From contig NZUK01000012.1 in NCBI GenBank assembly GCA_002701365.1, positions 42,721-106,720 of the forward strand: a stretch of DNA of 64,000 nucleotides. The letters run 5' to 3'. A program made the position numbers and the translations under genes. Numbering within the stretch: the stretch's first letter is position 1; every line of letters begins with the position of its first letter. Source of the DNA: Flavobacteriales bacterium (lineage in GTDB: Bacteria > Bacteroidota > Bacteroidia > Flavobacteriales > TMED113). Under the pieces are notes generated by a model. That model searched no databases. It had not been told where the DNA came from and saw nothing but the letters and a program-made list of their open reading frames with translations. This document shows, piece after piece, positions 54,802 through 63,346 of this stretch.

Positions 54802-55515
54802 TTATTCAATTAAAAATTGAATATCAGCATGACTGACGGTAATAATAGACTGATCTCTCATCAAAATTGTTAAAAAACCTTTCTTAGTAATACTTAAAAT
54901 TTTAACATATGTTTTAGAGTTGTTATAATTACACAGGACATGTTTCCTTGTACCATACAATGAACTCATATATAAACTGGTTACATTTTTCGCTAAAAAG
55001 ATAGACTCAACAGATAGTAAAATGTCTTTTAAAATTTGATTTTTTTCAAAATTTTTATTTACCAAATTATTGATTGAAACTGCATATGGGATATCTTGAG
55101 GGAATAATAAATTATTTACATTAAGGCCAACACCCACAATACAATACTTGTGCGAATTAATAGAAATAACCTCTGTTAAAATGCCTGAAATTTTTTGATT
55201 ATTTACTATAATATCATTAGGGTATTTAATAGAAGTCTTTACACCAATATTGTCTAATACTCGAACAATAGCTAAACTAGTAATCATACTCAAGTGCCAT
55301 TCAGAAATTAAATTAGTTACATTAATAGAAAAACTAAATGTTAAACTTCCAATATCTGAAAACCATTTTTTGCCAATCTGACCTTTGCCTTTAACCTGCT
55401 TATCAGCAACAACAACCAGCGGAATTGAAATACCAAAATTCTTATGTAGATTAATAAGATGATCGTTAGTCGAATCTAATAAATCAAAATAAAGTATTTT
55501 TTTAAACAAATTCAT
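54802..55515 (-). CDS. birA: Biotin--[acetyl-CoA-carboxylase] ligase (catalytic domain only)
   Basis: Attaches biotin to the carboxyl carrier protein of acetyl-CoA carboxylase. STNDHLINL, then the biotinyl-AMP binding loop VKGKGQIGKKWFS, and KYPNDIIVNNQKISGIL. 237 aa; no N-terminal DNA-binding domain, so it is not a BirA-type repressor. Abuts the pyrE stop codon. Confidence 0.93.
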   Translation of the reverse strand: MNLFKKILYFDLLDSTNDHLINLHKNFGISIPLVVVADKQVKGKGQIGKKWFSDIGSLTFSFSINVTNLISEWHLSMITSLAIVRVLDNIGVKTSIKYPNDIIVNNQKISGILTEVISINSHKYCIVGVGLNVNNLLFPQDIPYAVSINNLVNKNFEKNQILKDILLSVESIFLAKNVTSLYMSSLYGTRKHVLCNYNNSKTYVKILSITKKGFLTILMRDQSIITVSHADIQFLIE

Positions 55516-55557
55516 AGAATATGCATAAGATAAATTTATGTTTACTAATTAAAATTA

Positions 55558-55565
55558 TATTTTTG
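55558..55565 (+). promoter_or_regulatory. -7 promoter box upstream of rsfS
   Basis: TATTTTTG (perfect TAnnTTTG). The predicted start, 5-6 nt after the box, falls at 55570-55571, on an in-frame ATT codon of the rsfS frame. Confidence 0.5.
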
Positions 55566-55627
55566 TTACCATTAATTTAAAAAATAATAATACAATTCGA
55601 TCAATTGAAAAAAATAAAAACATAACT

Positions 55628-55951
55628 TTGATTGTTGAAGGAATTAAAGACAAAAAAGGAAAAGATATTATTACACTAGATTTTCAAAATAACGCAAACT
55701 CACCATGCTTATTTTTTGTAATATGTAGTGCTCAATCAAAAACACAAATTAATGCAATAGCAAATAACATTGAAGACTTGCTTTTAAAACAATTAAATAT
55801 TAAAAAATGGAAAGATGAAGGTCGAGGTTCTAATTGGAGATTACTAGATTATGTTGATATTGTAATACATATATTAAAAGCAGAAACTAGACAACACTAT
55901 CAAATAGAAGATCTATGGGGAGATACAATCATAAAAAAATATAAAAATTGA
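55628..55951 (+). CDS. rsfS: Ribosome silencing factor RsfS (start uncertain)
   Basis: Binds L14 of the 50S subunit and blocks subunit joining. The body matches RsfS: KKGKDIITLDF, LFFVICSAQSKTQINAIANNI, WRLLDYVDIVIHIL and EDLWGD. The annotated start is the first conventional one, a TTG at 55628, but this removes the beginning of the first conserved helix (LIVEGI). The frame stays open to 55553 without ATG, GTG or TTG; an ATT at 55571 would give 126 aa, the usual length. See the separate finding. The stop overlaps ftsH. Confidence 0.88.
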   Translation: MIVEGIKDKKGKDIITLDFQNNANSPCLFFVICSAQSKTQINAIANNIEDLLLKQLNIKKWKDEGRGSNWRLLDYVDIVIHILKAETRQHYQIEDLWGDTIIKKYKN

Positions 55952-57879
55952 AACAAAAAAAAACAAATAATAATTTTAACTTCTACTGGATTTATGCTGC
56001 AATAGCTATATTCTTTATATCAATACAGATATTTAATGCATTTTCAAATCCAGTTCAAAAAACAACTAAAAAACAATTTTTTACAGAGTTTTTAATTGAT
56101 GATGATGTCGAAAAAGTTACTATCGTCAATAACGAATTTGTAGAAGTATACATAAGGTCTGAAAAACTAAATGAGGAAACACATAGAAGAACAAACAAAC
56201 AAACAATCGGAAATAAGTTTGGCCCTAATTATTACTTTAATATAACGAGTGGTGAGCAATTTGAAAATGATTTAAAAGAGTTCTACAAAAAAAATGATAC
56301 ACCTGACGAAAAACATATTTTTCCTGATGTTGATATGAGAAAAGATGTTTTCGGAGAAATGCTAGGCTGGATCATACCAATAGCTATCATGTTACTTATT
56401 TGGTTATTCATTATGCGTAGGATGAGTGGAGGTAATGCACCTGGAAGTGGCATTTTTAATATCGGAAAATCTAAAGCAGAACTATTTGACAAAGACACAA
56501 AACAAAAAGTAACATTTAAAGATGTAGCAGGATTGGAGGGAGCAAAAGAAGAGGTAAAAGAAATTGTAGATTTCCTAAAAAATCCTCGCAAGTATACATC
56601 ATTAGGTGGAAAAATTCCTAAAGGAGTACTGTTAGTTGGTCCTCCAGGAACCGGAAAAACATTACTAGCTAAGGCCGTTGCAGGTGAAGCAAAAGTGCCT
56701 TTTTTCTCATTGAGTGGCTCTGATTTTGTAGAAATGTTTGTCGGAGTAGGTGCCTCACGCGTTAGAGATTTATTTAAAAATGCCAAAAGCAAATCACCAT
56801 CCATTATTTTTATTGATGAGATAGATGCCATTGGAAGAAGTAGAGGCAAAAATCAAATGACAGGATCTAATGATGAAAGAGAAAATACATTAAATCAACT
56901 ACTAACCGAAATGGATGGGTTTGGAACAGACCATCATGTAATTGTTATAGCTGCAACAAATAGAGCTGATGTCCTAGATAAAGCACTTGTAAGAGCAGGG
57001 CGTTTTGATAGACAAATTTACATTGACCTCCCTGAATTATCCGAGAGAAAAGAGATATTTAAAGTACATACAAGTAACTTAAAGATCAACAAACAACTTG
57101 ATTTAGATTTTCTTTCAAAACAAACACCTGGTTTTAGTGGTGCAGATATTGCTAATCTTTGCAATGAAGCTGCATTAATTGCAGCAAGAAAAAATAAAAA
57201 AAATATCTCAAAAATAGATTTTCTTGATGCCGTTGACCGAATTGTGGGTGGAGTAGAAAGAAAAAATAAGTTAATGACTCTAGAAGAAAGAGAAATTATT
57301 GCTTTTCACGAATCTGGTCACGCAATAGTAAGTTGGATGTTACAACATGCCTCACCATTAGTCAAAGTTACTATCGTTCCTAGAGGTAAGTCATTAGGGG
57401 CAGCATGGTACTTGCCAGATGAGCGTCAAATCACAAGAATTGAACAAATTCTAGATGAAATGTGTGCAACACTTGGAGGTAGGGCCGCTGAAGAATTAAT
57501 TTATAATAAAATTTCTACAGGTGCTCTAAGTGACCTAGAAAAAGTCTCAAAACAAGCGAAAGCCATGGTTTTAATTTATGGCTTTAACAAAAAAATTGGA
57601 AATATTACATATTATGACTCTTCAGGAGAACAATCCTATTTTAACAAACCCTACAGTGAACATACTGCTAAAACAATTGACGAGGAAATTAAAAAAATAA
57701 TTGAAGAAGAATATAAGCGTGCGAAAAAAGTTTTAACAAAGTATAAAGAATCTCTTATTCAGCTAGCGCAGTTACTTTTAAAAAAAGAAGTTATCTTTAA
57801 AGAAGACTTAGAAAAGGTTTTAGGAAAAAGAAAATGGAAAGAAGTAGAAAAAATTAACATAAACAAGTTAAGAAAATAA
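55948..57879 (+). CDS. ftsH: ATP-dependent zinc metalloprotease FtsH
   Basis: Membrane-anchored AAA+ protease for quality control. Two membrane helices (about 13-31 and 139-157) flank a periplasmic domain; AAA module with Walker A GPPGTGKT (231-238), Walker [12 protein letters not shown], and [24 protein letters not shown]; protease site HESGH near 452. 643 aa, normal. The start is a TTG at 55948 overlapping the rsfS stop (TTGA). Confidence 0.97.
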   Translation: MKQKKTNNNFNFYWIYAAIAIFFISIQIFNAFSNPVQKTTKKQFFTEFLIDDDVEKVTIVNNEFVEVYIRSEKLNEETHRRTNKQTIGNKFGPNYYFNITSGEQFENDLKEFYKKNDTPDEKHIFPDVDMRKDVFGEMLGWIIPIAIMLLIWLFIMRRMSGGNAPGSGIFNIGKSKAELFDKDTKQKVTFKDVAGLEGAKEEVKEIVDFLKNPRKYTSLGGKIPKGVLLVGPPGTGKTLLAKAVAGEAKVPFFSLSGSDFVEMFVGVGASRVRDLFKNAKSKSPSIIFIDEIDAIGRSRGKNQMTGSNDERENTLNQLLTEMDGFGTDHHVIVIAATNRADVLDKALVRAGRFDRQIYIDLPELSERKEIFKVHTSNLKINKQLDLDFLSKQTPGFSGADIANLCNEAALIAARKNKKNISKIDFLDAVDRIVGGVERKNKLMTLEEREIIAFHESGHAIVSWMLQHASPLVKVTIVPRGKSLGAAWYLPDERQITRIEQILDEMCATLGGRAAEELIYNKISTGALSDLEKVSKQAKAMVLIYGFNKKIGNITYYDSSGEQSYFNKPYSEHTAKTIDEEIKKIIEEEYKRAKKVLTKYKESLIQLAQLLLKKEVIFKEDLEKVLGKRKWKEVEKININKLRK

Positions 57880-58496
57880 TGAGTTTCATTGATAGATTAA
57901 AAATAGTTGCTGGCATCACTAAGAATGACAGCACTAACGCATATGAGGCAAATAACCTAGAAGTTTCAAAAGATGATCCTGTAGACGTTATCTTTGCCAA
58001 GAAATTAATTCAAAATAACGGAATTTTTTTTTATTGCGATAAAAAAGAAAATTTAATTAAAACAATGCAGGCTTTAAATAAAAAGCTAAAAATAAATACT
58101 ATTTATTGCACTGAACAAAGACTTCAAAATTTACTTGAGAAATCAGACATAGAATATAATAGTGAAAATTACACTTCCTGTGATGCAATTATATCTTCTT
58201 GTGAGTATCTTATTGCACACCACGGAAAAATCATGTTATCTTCAAAACAATTAGGATCAAATGCCATTAAGAATTTACCTAAAGAACATATCGTTGTAGC
58301 TTATACATCTCAAATTGTTAAAAACTTAAATGATGCAATGTCTGGCATTAACACAAGATATATTGACAATCTACCTTCCACCATCACAACAATTGCAAGT
58401 AGCCGCGAGCATAACAATAACAATATATTAGAGGGTAATATAAAAAATATTAGTGTTTTGTTAATCGAAGACTTTCAAGATCAAAAACTGATATAA
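57879..58496 (+). CDS. LUD domain protein (LutC/YkgG-like)
   Basis: 205 aa protein with the LUD (lactate utilisation) fold typical of the gene between ftsH and cdsA in flavobacteria: IFAKKLIQNNGIFFYCDKKENLI, CDAIISSCEYLIAHHGKIML, PSTITTIASSREH. No iron-sulfur partner (LutB-type) is near, so a lactate-oxidation role is doubtful. The ATG overlaps the ftsH stop by 1 nt. Confidence 0.85.
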   Translation: MSFIDRLKIVAGITKNDSTNAYEANNLEVSKDDPVDVIFAKKLIQNNGIFFYCDKKENLIKTMQALNKKLKINTIYCTEQRLQNLLEKSDIEYNSENYTSCDAIISSCEYLIAHHGKIMLSSKQLGSNAIKNLPKEHIVVAYTSQIVKNLNDAMSGINTRYIDNLPSTITTIASSREHNNNNILEGNIKNISVLLIEDFQDQKLI

Positions 58497-58501
58497 AAAA
58501 T

Positions 58502-59125
58502 TTGAAATTACATAATAATGTTATTAGAATTATCTCCGGTATTACTTACGCAATTTGTTTTTTTTACATAATACTAGAAGCAAGAAACTGGCCCTTTTAC
58601 GTAACAATAAGTTTATTGTTATTTGGATCAATCTATGAAATTATAAAAATTAATTCAACAAAATGGTTATGTTGTATTTTAGTCATGTATGTAATAATAA
58701 CATGGTTGATCTTAATAAAGTTAAAAAATATTGAACAAGGTGATTTTCTATTAATAGTACTAGTACTAAACGTCTGGTCTAGCGATCTAGGTGGATATGC
58801 TTTTGGCATGTTTGGAAAACATACATTTTGTAAAATATCTCCTCAAAAAACTATTGAAGGTATACTAGGAAGTTTTATAACCTGTTTTGTAACAAGTATT
58901 TTATTACAAAAATTACTAATAAAGCATCTTGATATTAACTTCATGTTTATTTCACTTATGATTTGCACAGCTAGTATTTTTGGAGATTTAATAATCTCTA
59001 AATTTAAGAGAATTAACCAAATAAAGGAAAGTGGTTTTTTTTTACCAGGTCACGGAGGATTTTTAGATCGACTTGATAGCTTATTTTTATCTAGCCCTGT
59101 ATATTACTTTTTCATATGTATATAG
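58502..59125 (+). CDS. cdsA: Phosphatidate cytidylyltransferase
   Basis: Integral membrane enzyme making CDP-diacylglycerol. Six or so hydrophobic segments; PQKTIEGILGS and the C-terminal signature GDLIISKFKRINQIKESGFFLPGHGGFLDRLDSL are those of CdsA. At 207 aa it is shorter than usual (about 260-280), mainly at the N-terminus. It starts with TTG (58502). Its 3' end overlaps the convergent FemAB/GNAT-like gene by 22 nt. Confidence 0.93.
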   Translation: MKLHNNVIRIISGITYAICFFYIILEARNWPFYVTISLLLFGSIYEIIKINSTKWLCCILVMYVIITWLILIKLKNIEQGDFLLIVLVLNVWSSDLGGYAFGMFGKHTFCKISPQKTIEGILGSFITCFVTSILLQKLLIKHLDINFMFISLMICTASIFGDLIISKFKRINQIKESGFFLPGHGGFLDRLDSLFLSSPVYYFFICI

Positions 59126-60039
59126 TTTTTCTCTACAGCTCCAAAGCCTGAGTACAGTCTTTTTAAACCTGGCAAATTAGATCCTTCAAAATCTAAATAC
59201 CTAGATTTTGAAGCATTCATTTTAATATATCTATCGATAATAAAAATCATATGATTAATCTTCTGTTCATTAGCAGAAGCATTAAATAATAAAATATCTT
59301 TATGATGATCTGAGACAAAAAAAGCACATGATACTAATTTTGAAGCATTATTCCTTAATCCAATCAATAACCCGATGTTTTTTTTGGCACATGATAAGAT
59401 TAAGGTTTTAATTACCTGATAGTTTTGTGATTTCAATCCCGCTTTAACAGATATATAATTTTTATGTAGCGATAAAAACTCGTTTATATATCCTTCATCT
59501 TCTGTAGTAATTTTTCTAATATCCCAACTATAAGAACTAATATCTGACTTTAGATTACGCTTATGATTATAACTATAACAAGATATAAGATTATTATACG
59601 AATTTTTTAAATCTAATTCTAAATTAACTCTATCAATAATTTTCAATGGTAATTTTTGCGTATCTACAATACTTTTTATAATAGTAGACATTGAAAAAGT
59701 AATTGCACAATCAAATCGACTATACCTATTACAAATGGATTCTAAAATCAAAAAAACTGCTTTTTGATTATTTTCTAAATTGGATTGAGAACAAAATGGG
59801 CCTAATTGTTGGCAAAAAAAAGGATGATAAATAAATTTTAAAAAAAATACTTTTTTATAAACAACAGGAAAGACCAACTCATAATCACCATATACAACGC
59901 CCTCCCAATTCTTACAAACTATATCTAAGTACCATGAAAATCCATAAATTCTACAATTGAAAGCATGACTAATACAGTTATCCCACTTGTTTTTATCAAT
60001 AAATTTATTATTTATAAATCTAATCGTCTGCATCGGCAA
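59104..60039 (-). CDS. FemAB/GNAT-like acyltransferase-type protein
   Basis: 311 aa protein with features of the FemAB-like/GNAT_6 fold: NCRIYGFSWYLDIVCKNWEGVVYGDYELVFPVVYK in the first domain and a second domain with SCYSYNHKRNLKSD, LLIGLRNNASKLVSCAFFV, LDFEGSNLPGLKRLYSGFGA. Such proteins transfer amino acids or acyl groups to cell-wall or lipid acceptors; the substrate is unknown. It overlaps the polysaccharide deacetylase gene by 20 nt, suggesting a joint role in surface glycan modification. The ATG at 60033 is an alternative start. Confidence 0.75.
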   Translation of the reverse strand: MPMQTIRFINNKFIDKNKWDNCISHAFNCRIYGFSWYLDIVCKNWEGVVYGDYELVFPVVYKKVFFLKFIYHPFFCQQLGPFCSQSNLENNQKAVFLILESICNRYSRFDCAITFSMSTIIKSIVDTQKLPLKIIDRVNLELDLKNSYNNLISCYSYNHKRNLKSDISSYSWDIRKITTEDEGYINEFLSLHKNYISVKAGLKSQNYQVIKTLILSCAKKNIGLLIGLRNNASKLVSCAFFVSDHHKDILLFNASANEQKINHMIFIIDRYIKMNASKSRYLDFEGSNLPGLKRLYSGFGAVEKNYIHMKK

Positions 60040-61333
60040 TAAATTTTAACATTTCTTCGTAGACAAACTCCCAACCTATCCAATTACCATAACCGCTTAA
60101 AGACTCATTATGCCAAATCGAAATAAATGTTCCTTTTACTAATTTAGTATTAATAATTATATTCTTAATTACTGTTAAAGCCTCCTTTGGTTTTAGATCA
60201 CAATACTTCTGCAAAGCAATATCCATTATACTAAATGGATGGATCAATAAATTCGTAATTTTATTCTGATCTAAATCAAAAAAATAAAAACTATTTGAGG
60301 TTCCAGCACGAAAACCAGGATGAGTTGGATAACCCATACTAAAATCATATTGAATACCATAATTAATAAAATTTCTATAATTATGAGGTATATTTAGCAA
60401 TAAAAAATGTTGACGGTTAATTATCACATTATTATTCAGAATACCCTGTAATCTATTTAACTCAACACCAACCTGTCTATTCTCTTTAATAGATCTAAAA
60501 GAAGTATGAAGACCAATTTGGAACGATGCAGATAATGTCTTAATTAATTTTTGAAAATCTGTTTTTAAATAATTAATACTTCTATCATATCTACCATAAT
60601 CGCCAATTAAAAAAAAGAAAATAGTATTTAAATTATATTTTTGATGCAAATTTAAAATACTATCATAAGTATCATATGGGTCCTTTTCTAAACCTAGTAG
60701 CACTTTCATTCTACTCAAATTATGCTGAAAATTTAAAGTAATTAGGTCTTTTACTACTTTACCAAAAGTTCTGATAAAACCTTTATTTAAATATGCATAG
60801 GCATTGTCAATGTCAATTGTATTAATAAATGAAAAAGATCTTTTTAAAAAAACCATATTTGGAAAATGGCTAATTAATATATTTTGAATAAATATAATCC
60901 AATGATCAACAACTGGTTTAGTAATAAATTGATGTTTAAACGATAAACTATCTTCTACAGAAAAACGACCTAGATTATCCTTCTTGCTTGACAAGTACTC
61001 CTCGTAACGACTTAACATATAAAAGGAGGCTGCAAAAGGATCAAAAGGAAGTACACCTTCGGAACATAAAAAAAACACGTCAATTCCTTTGTATTTAGAC
61101 ATGTCAATATATTTATGTTCTATATTTTTCTCGAATAAAAGGTCAGAAGCATAAAAAAAAAGCTCATTAGAAAAAGCTTTTTTTGAATAATTTATTTTGG
61201 GCCCTTTGTAATTATTAAAAACATGCTTATCAAATGAAAACTGAATTTCTAAACCTAGTATATTATGAAAAATATGCCTAAAAATATAATCTGCTCTAGA
61301 ACTTTTAGTGTCTAAATAAATTAATAAAACCAT
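60020..61333 (-). CDS. Polysaccharide deacetylase family protein (Bacteroidota type)
   Basis: 437 aa, resembling Bacteroidota proteins with an N-terminal DUF7033-like domain and a NodB-like deacetylase domain: FFLCSEGVLPFDPFAASFYMLSRYEEYL, then a catalytic-region strand FINTIDIDNAYAY and QIGLHTSFRS. A DID/HxxxH-type metal site fits these motifs partly. Probably acts on a cell-surface glycan. It starts 13 nt after rpsT and overlaps the FemAB-like gene. Confidence 0.82.
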   Translation of the reverse strand: MVLLIYLDTKSSRADYIFRHIFHNILGLEIQFSFDKHVFNNYKGPKINYSKKAFSNELFFYASDLLFEKNIEHKYIDMSKYKGIDVFFLCSEGVLPFDPFAASFYMLSRYEEYLSSKKDNLGRFSVEDSLSFKHQFITKPVVDHWIIFIQNILISHFPNMVFLKRSFSFINTIDIDNAYAYLNKGFIRTFGKVVKDLITLNFQHNLSRMKVLLGLEKDPYDTYDSILNLHQKYNLNTIFFFLIGDYGRYDRSINYLKTDFQKLIKTLSASFQIGLHTSFRSIKENRQVGVELNRLQGILNNNVIINRQHFLLLNIPHNYRNFINYGIQYDFSMGYPTHPGFRAGTSNSFYFFDLDQNKITNLLIHPFSIMDIALQKYCDLKPKEALTVIKNIIINTKLVKGTFISIWHNESLSGYGNWIGWEFVYEEMLKFIADADD

Positions 61334-61346
61334 AAATTAAAAAGTA

Positions 61347-61592
61347 CTAAATACTTTTTTTACTCATTAATTTCGATTTTAATCGAGCAGCTTTATTTTT
61401 ATGAATAATATTTCTTTTTTCAAGTTTATCAATCATTGCAATCACTTTAGGTGTCTGTTTTTTTTCATCTTTTGATGAAGCACTAACCAATGATTTTATT
61501 GCATTTCTAGTTGTTTTATGAAGATATTTATTGCCTTCATTTCTAGTTTTAGTAGAACGTATTCTTTTTTTTGTTGATTTATGATTTGCCAT
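61347..61592 (-). CDS. rpsT: 30S ribosomal protein S20
   Basis: 81 aa, Lys/Arg-rich, MANHKSTKKRIRSTKTRNEGNK followed by KAARLKSKL near the end, matching S20 over its length. It lies 18 nt downstream of tRNA-Glu on the same strand, so they are probably one transcript. Confidence 0.96.
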   Translation of the reverse strand: MANHKSTKKRIRSTKTRNEGNKYLHKTTRNAIKSLVSASSKDEKKQTPKVIAMIDKLEKRNIIHKNKAARLKSKLMSKKSI

Positions 61593-61610
61593 TAATATAA
61601 TTATTTTTAG

Positions 61611-61682
61611 TAGTCCCTAGGGGGATCGAACCCCTATTTTCAGGATGAAAACCTGATGTCCTAACCATTAGACGAAGGGACC
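61611..61682 (-). tRNA. tRNA-Glu (anticodon UUC)
   Basis: Read on the minus strand the cloverleaf starts GGTCCCTTCGTC, has D-loop TAATGGTTAGG, anticodon stem-loop CAGGTTTTCATCCTG with anticodon TTC, T-arm GGGGTTCGATCCCC and acceptor partner AGGGACT, discriminator A. CCA is not encoded. 72 nt. Confidence 0.95.
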
Positions 61683-61693
61683 TATTTAACACT

Positions 61694-61708
61694 CTATTTA
61701 ACAAATAG
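61694..61708. other. Perfect 6-3-6 inverted repeat in the tRNA-Glu leader
   Basis: CTATTT-aac-AAATAG lies between the -7 box (61716-61723) and the tRNA 5' end (61682). It may be a processing hairpin or a protein-binding site; could also be chance in AT-rich DNA. Confidence 0.4.
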
Positions 61709-61715
61709 AAGTCAG

Positions 61716-61723
61716 CAAAATTA
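61716..61723 (-). promoter_or_regulatory. -7 promoter box upstream of tRNA-Glu/rpsT
   Basis: The minus strand reads TAATTTTG (perfect TAnnTTTG); predicted start about 28 nt before the mature tRNA. Confidence 0.55.
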
Positions 61724-61749
61724 GTAACTTTTATGATTAAAAAAAAATT

Positions 61750-63219
61750 TTAATATGATTTAGCAAAAAACACGCGTTTTAAAGATGGTTTTTTTGTTAA
61801 AATACACTCTCCTTTTTCATGGTTTGAATCTATTGGAATACATCTTATAGTTGCCTTGGTTATTTTTTTAATCTCATCCTCTGTTTCAGGTGTACCATCC
61901 CAATGAGCTAAAACGAACCCGCCATTGTCAATCTTTGCTTTAAAATCATCAAAATCATCAACTTTAAAGGTGTTTTTTTTCTTAAAATCATTAGCTTTTG
62001 AAAATAAATTAGATTGCATTTCAGCTAATATGTTAGGAATAACATCTTGAATAACATCTATTTCGATAGTGCGTTTTTCTAAATTATCACGCCTTACAAG
62101 TTCAAATGTTTTATTAGCTAAATCTCTGGGGCCCATTGCAATTCTAATAGGAACACCCTTCATTTCATATTCCGCAAATTTCCATCCTGGCTTGTGAGTA
62201 TCTCTAAAATCAGTTTTAACCCTAATATTTAGGCCTCGCAACTGGATAGCAATTTTTTTCATAGCACTAACCAATTCTTGATATTCTCTCTCATTATGAT
62301 AAATAGGCACAAGGACTACCTGAAATGGTGCTAACTTAGGAGGTAAAACTAAACCCCGATCATCAGAATGTGTCATAACTAACGCGCCTATTAATCTAGT
62401 AGAAACACCCCAAGAACTAGCCCACACATAATCTAACTTTCCATCTCTATTAGCAAATTTAACATCAAATGCTTTGGCAAAATTTTGACCTAAAAAATGT
62501 GATGTTCCAGCTTGCAAAGCTTTACCATCCTGCATTAATGCTTCTACACAATAAGTGTCAATTGCACCCGCAAATTTTTCGCGACTACTTTTCAAACCAT
62601 CTACAACAGGAATAGCCAAATTATTTTCAATAAAATCTTTATAGATAGCAAGGATTTTTCTTGTTTCTTCTATAGCTTGGTCTTTATTTTCGTGAGCAGT
62701 ATGACCTTCCTGCCAAAGAAATTCAGAAGTTCTTAGAAACAATCTTGTTCTCATTTCCCATCTTACAACATTAGCCCATTGATTAATTAATAATGGTAAA
62801 TCACGATAAGATTTAATCCACTTTTTATATGTATCCCAAATAATCGTTTCAGATGTGGGTCTAACAATTAATTCTTCTTCTAATTTTGCTTCCTCATCTA
62901 CAATAATATTACCATCAATATCATTTTTTAATCTATAATGAGTAACAACAGCACATTCCTTAGCAAAACCATCAACATGACTAGCTTCTTTACTAAAAAA
63001 AGATTTTGGAATAAAAATTGGAAAATAGGCATTAACATGGCCTGTTTCTTTAAACATTTGATCTAATAATGATTTCATTTCCTCCCATATTGCAAAACCA
63101 TATGGTTTAATAACCATACACCCTCTCACACCTGAGTTTTCTGCTAAATCAGCGTTAATAATGATGTCATTATACCATTTAGAAAAATTTTCTGACCTAC
63201 TAGTTATTTTGTTTGACAT
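61750..63219 (-). CDS. proS: Prolyl-tRNA synthetase (archaeal/eukaryotic-type)
   Basis: Class II aminoacyl-tRNA synthetase of 489 aa, without the editing insertion of the long bacterial form. Motif 1 region [16 protein letters not shown], motif 2 [35 protein letters not shown], motif 3 [15 protein letters not shown], and the anticodon-binding domain (about 285-400). The C-terminus ends ...RVFFAKSY, as in this subtype. Single gene. Confidence 0.96.
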   Translation of the reverse strand: MSNKITSRSENFSKWYNDIIINADLAENSGVRGCMVIKPYGFAIWEEMKSLLDQMFKETGHVNAYFPIFIPKSFFSKEASHVDGFAKECAVVTHYRLKNDIDGNIIVDEEAKLEEELIVRPTSETIIWDTYKKWIKSYRDLPLLINQWANVVRWEMRTRLFLRTSEFLWQEGHTAHENKDQAIEETRKILAIYKDFIENNLAIPVVDGLKSSREKFAGAIDTYCVEALMQDGKALQAGTSHFLGQNFAKAFDVKFANRDGKLDYVWASSWGVSTRLIGALVMTHSDDRGLVLPPKLAPFQVVLVPIYHNEREYQELVSAMKKIAIQLRGLNIRVKTDFRDTHKPGWKFAEYEMKGVPIRIAMGPRDLANKTFELVRRDNLEKRTIEIDVIQDVIPNILAEMQSNLFSKANDFKKKNTFKVDDFDDFKAKIDNGGFVLAHWDGTPETEDEIKKITKATIRCIPIDSNHEKGECILTKKPSLKRVFFAKSY

Positions 63220-63346
63220 ATAATAAAGTTTGGCACAATTATTGATTTAAATATTTATAGTAAAAAATTTGAAAAAAATATTTGTTTTTTTAAAATTAAA
63301 AAATAAACTCGTAATTTTATAGTTAACTGTAATAAATACTTATAGT

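Noticed and set aside
56283..56849. 188-codon antisense frame opposite ftsH
   Set aside because: Lies entirely within the conserved AAA domain of ftsH; low-complexity Ser/Pro/Leu composition typical of a shadow.
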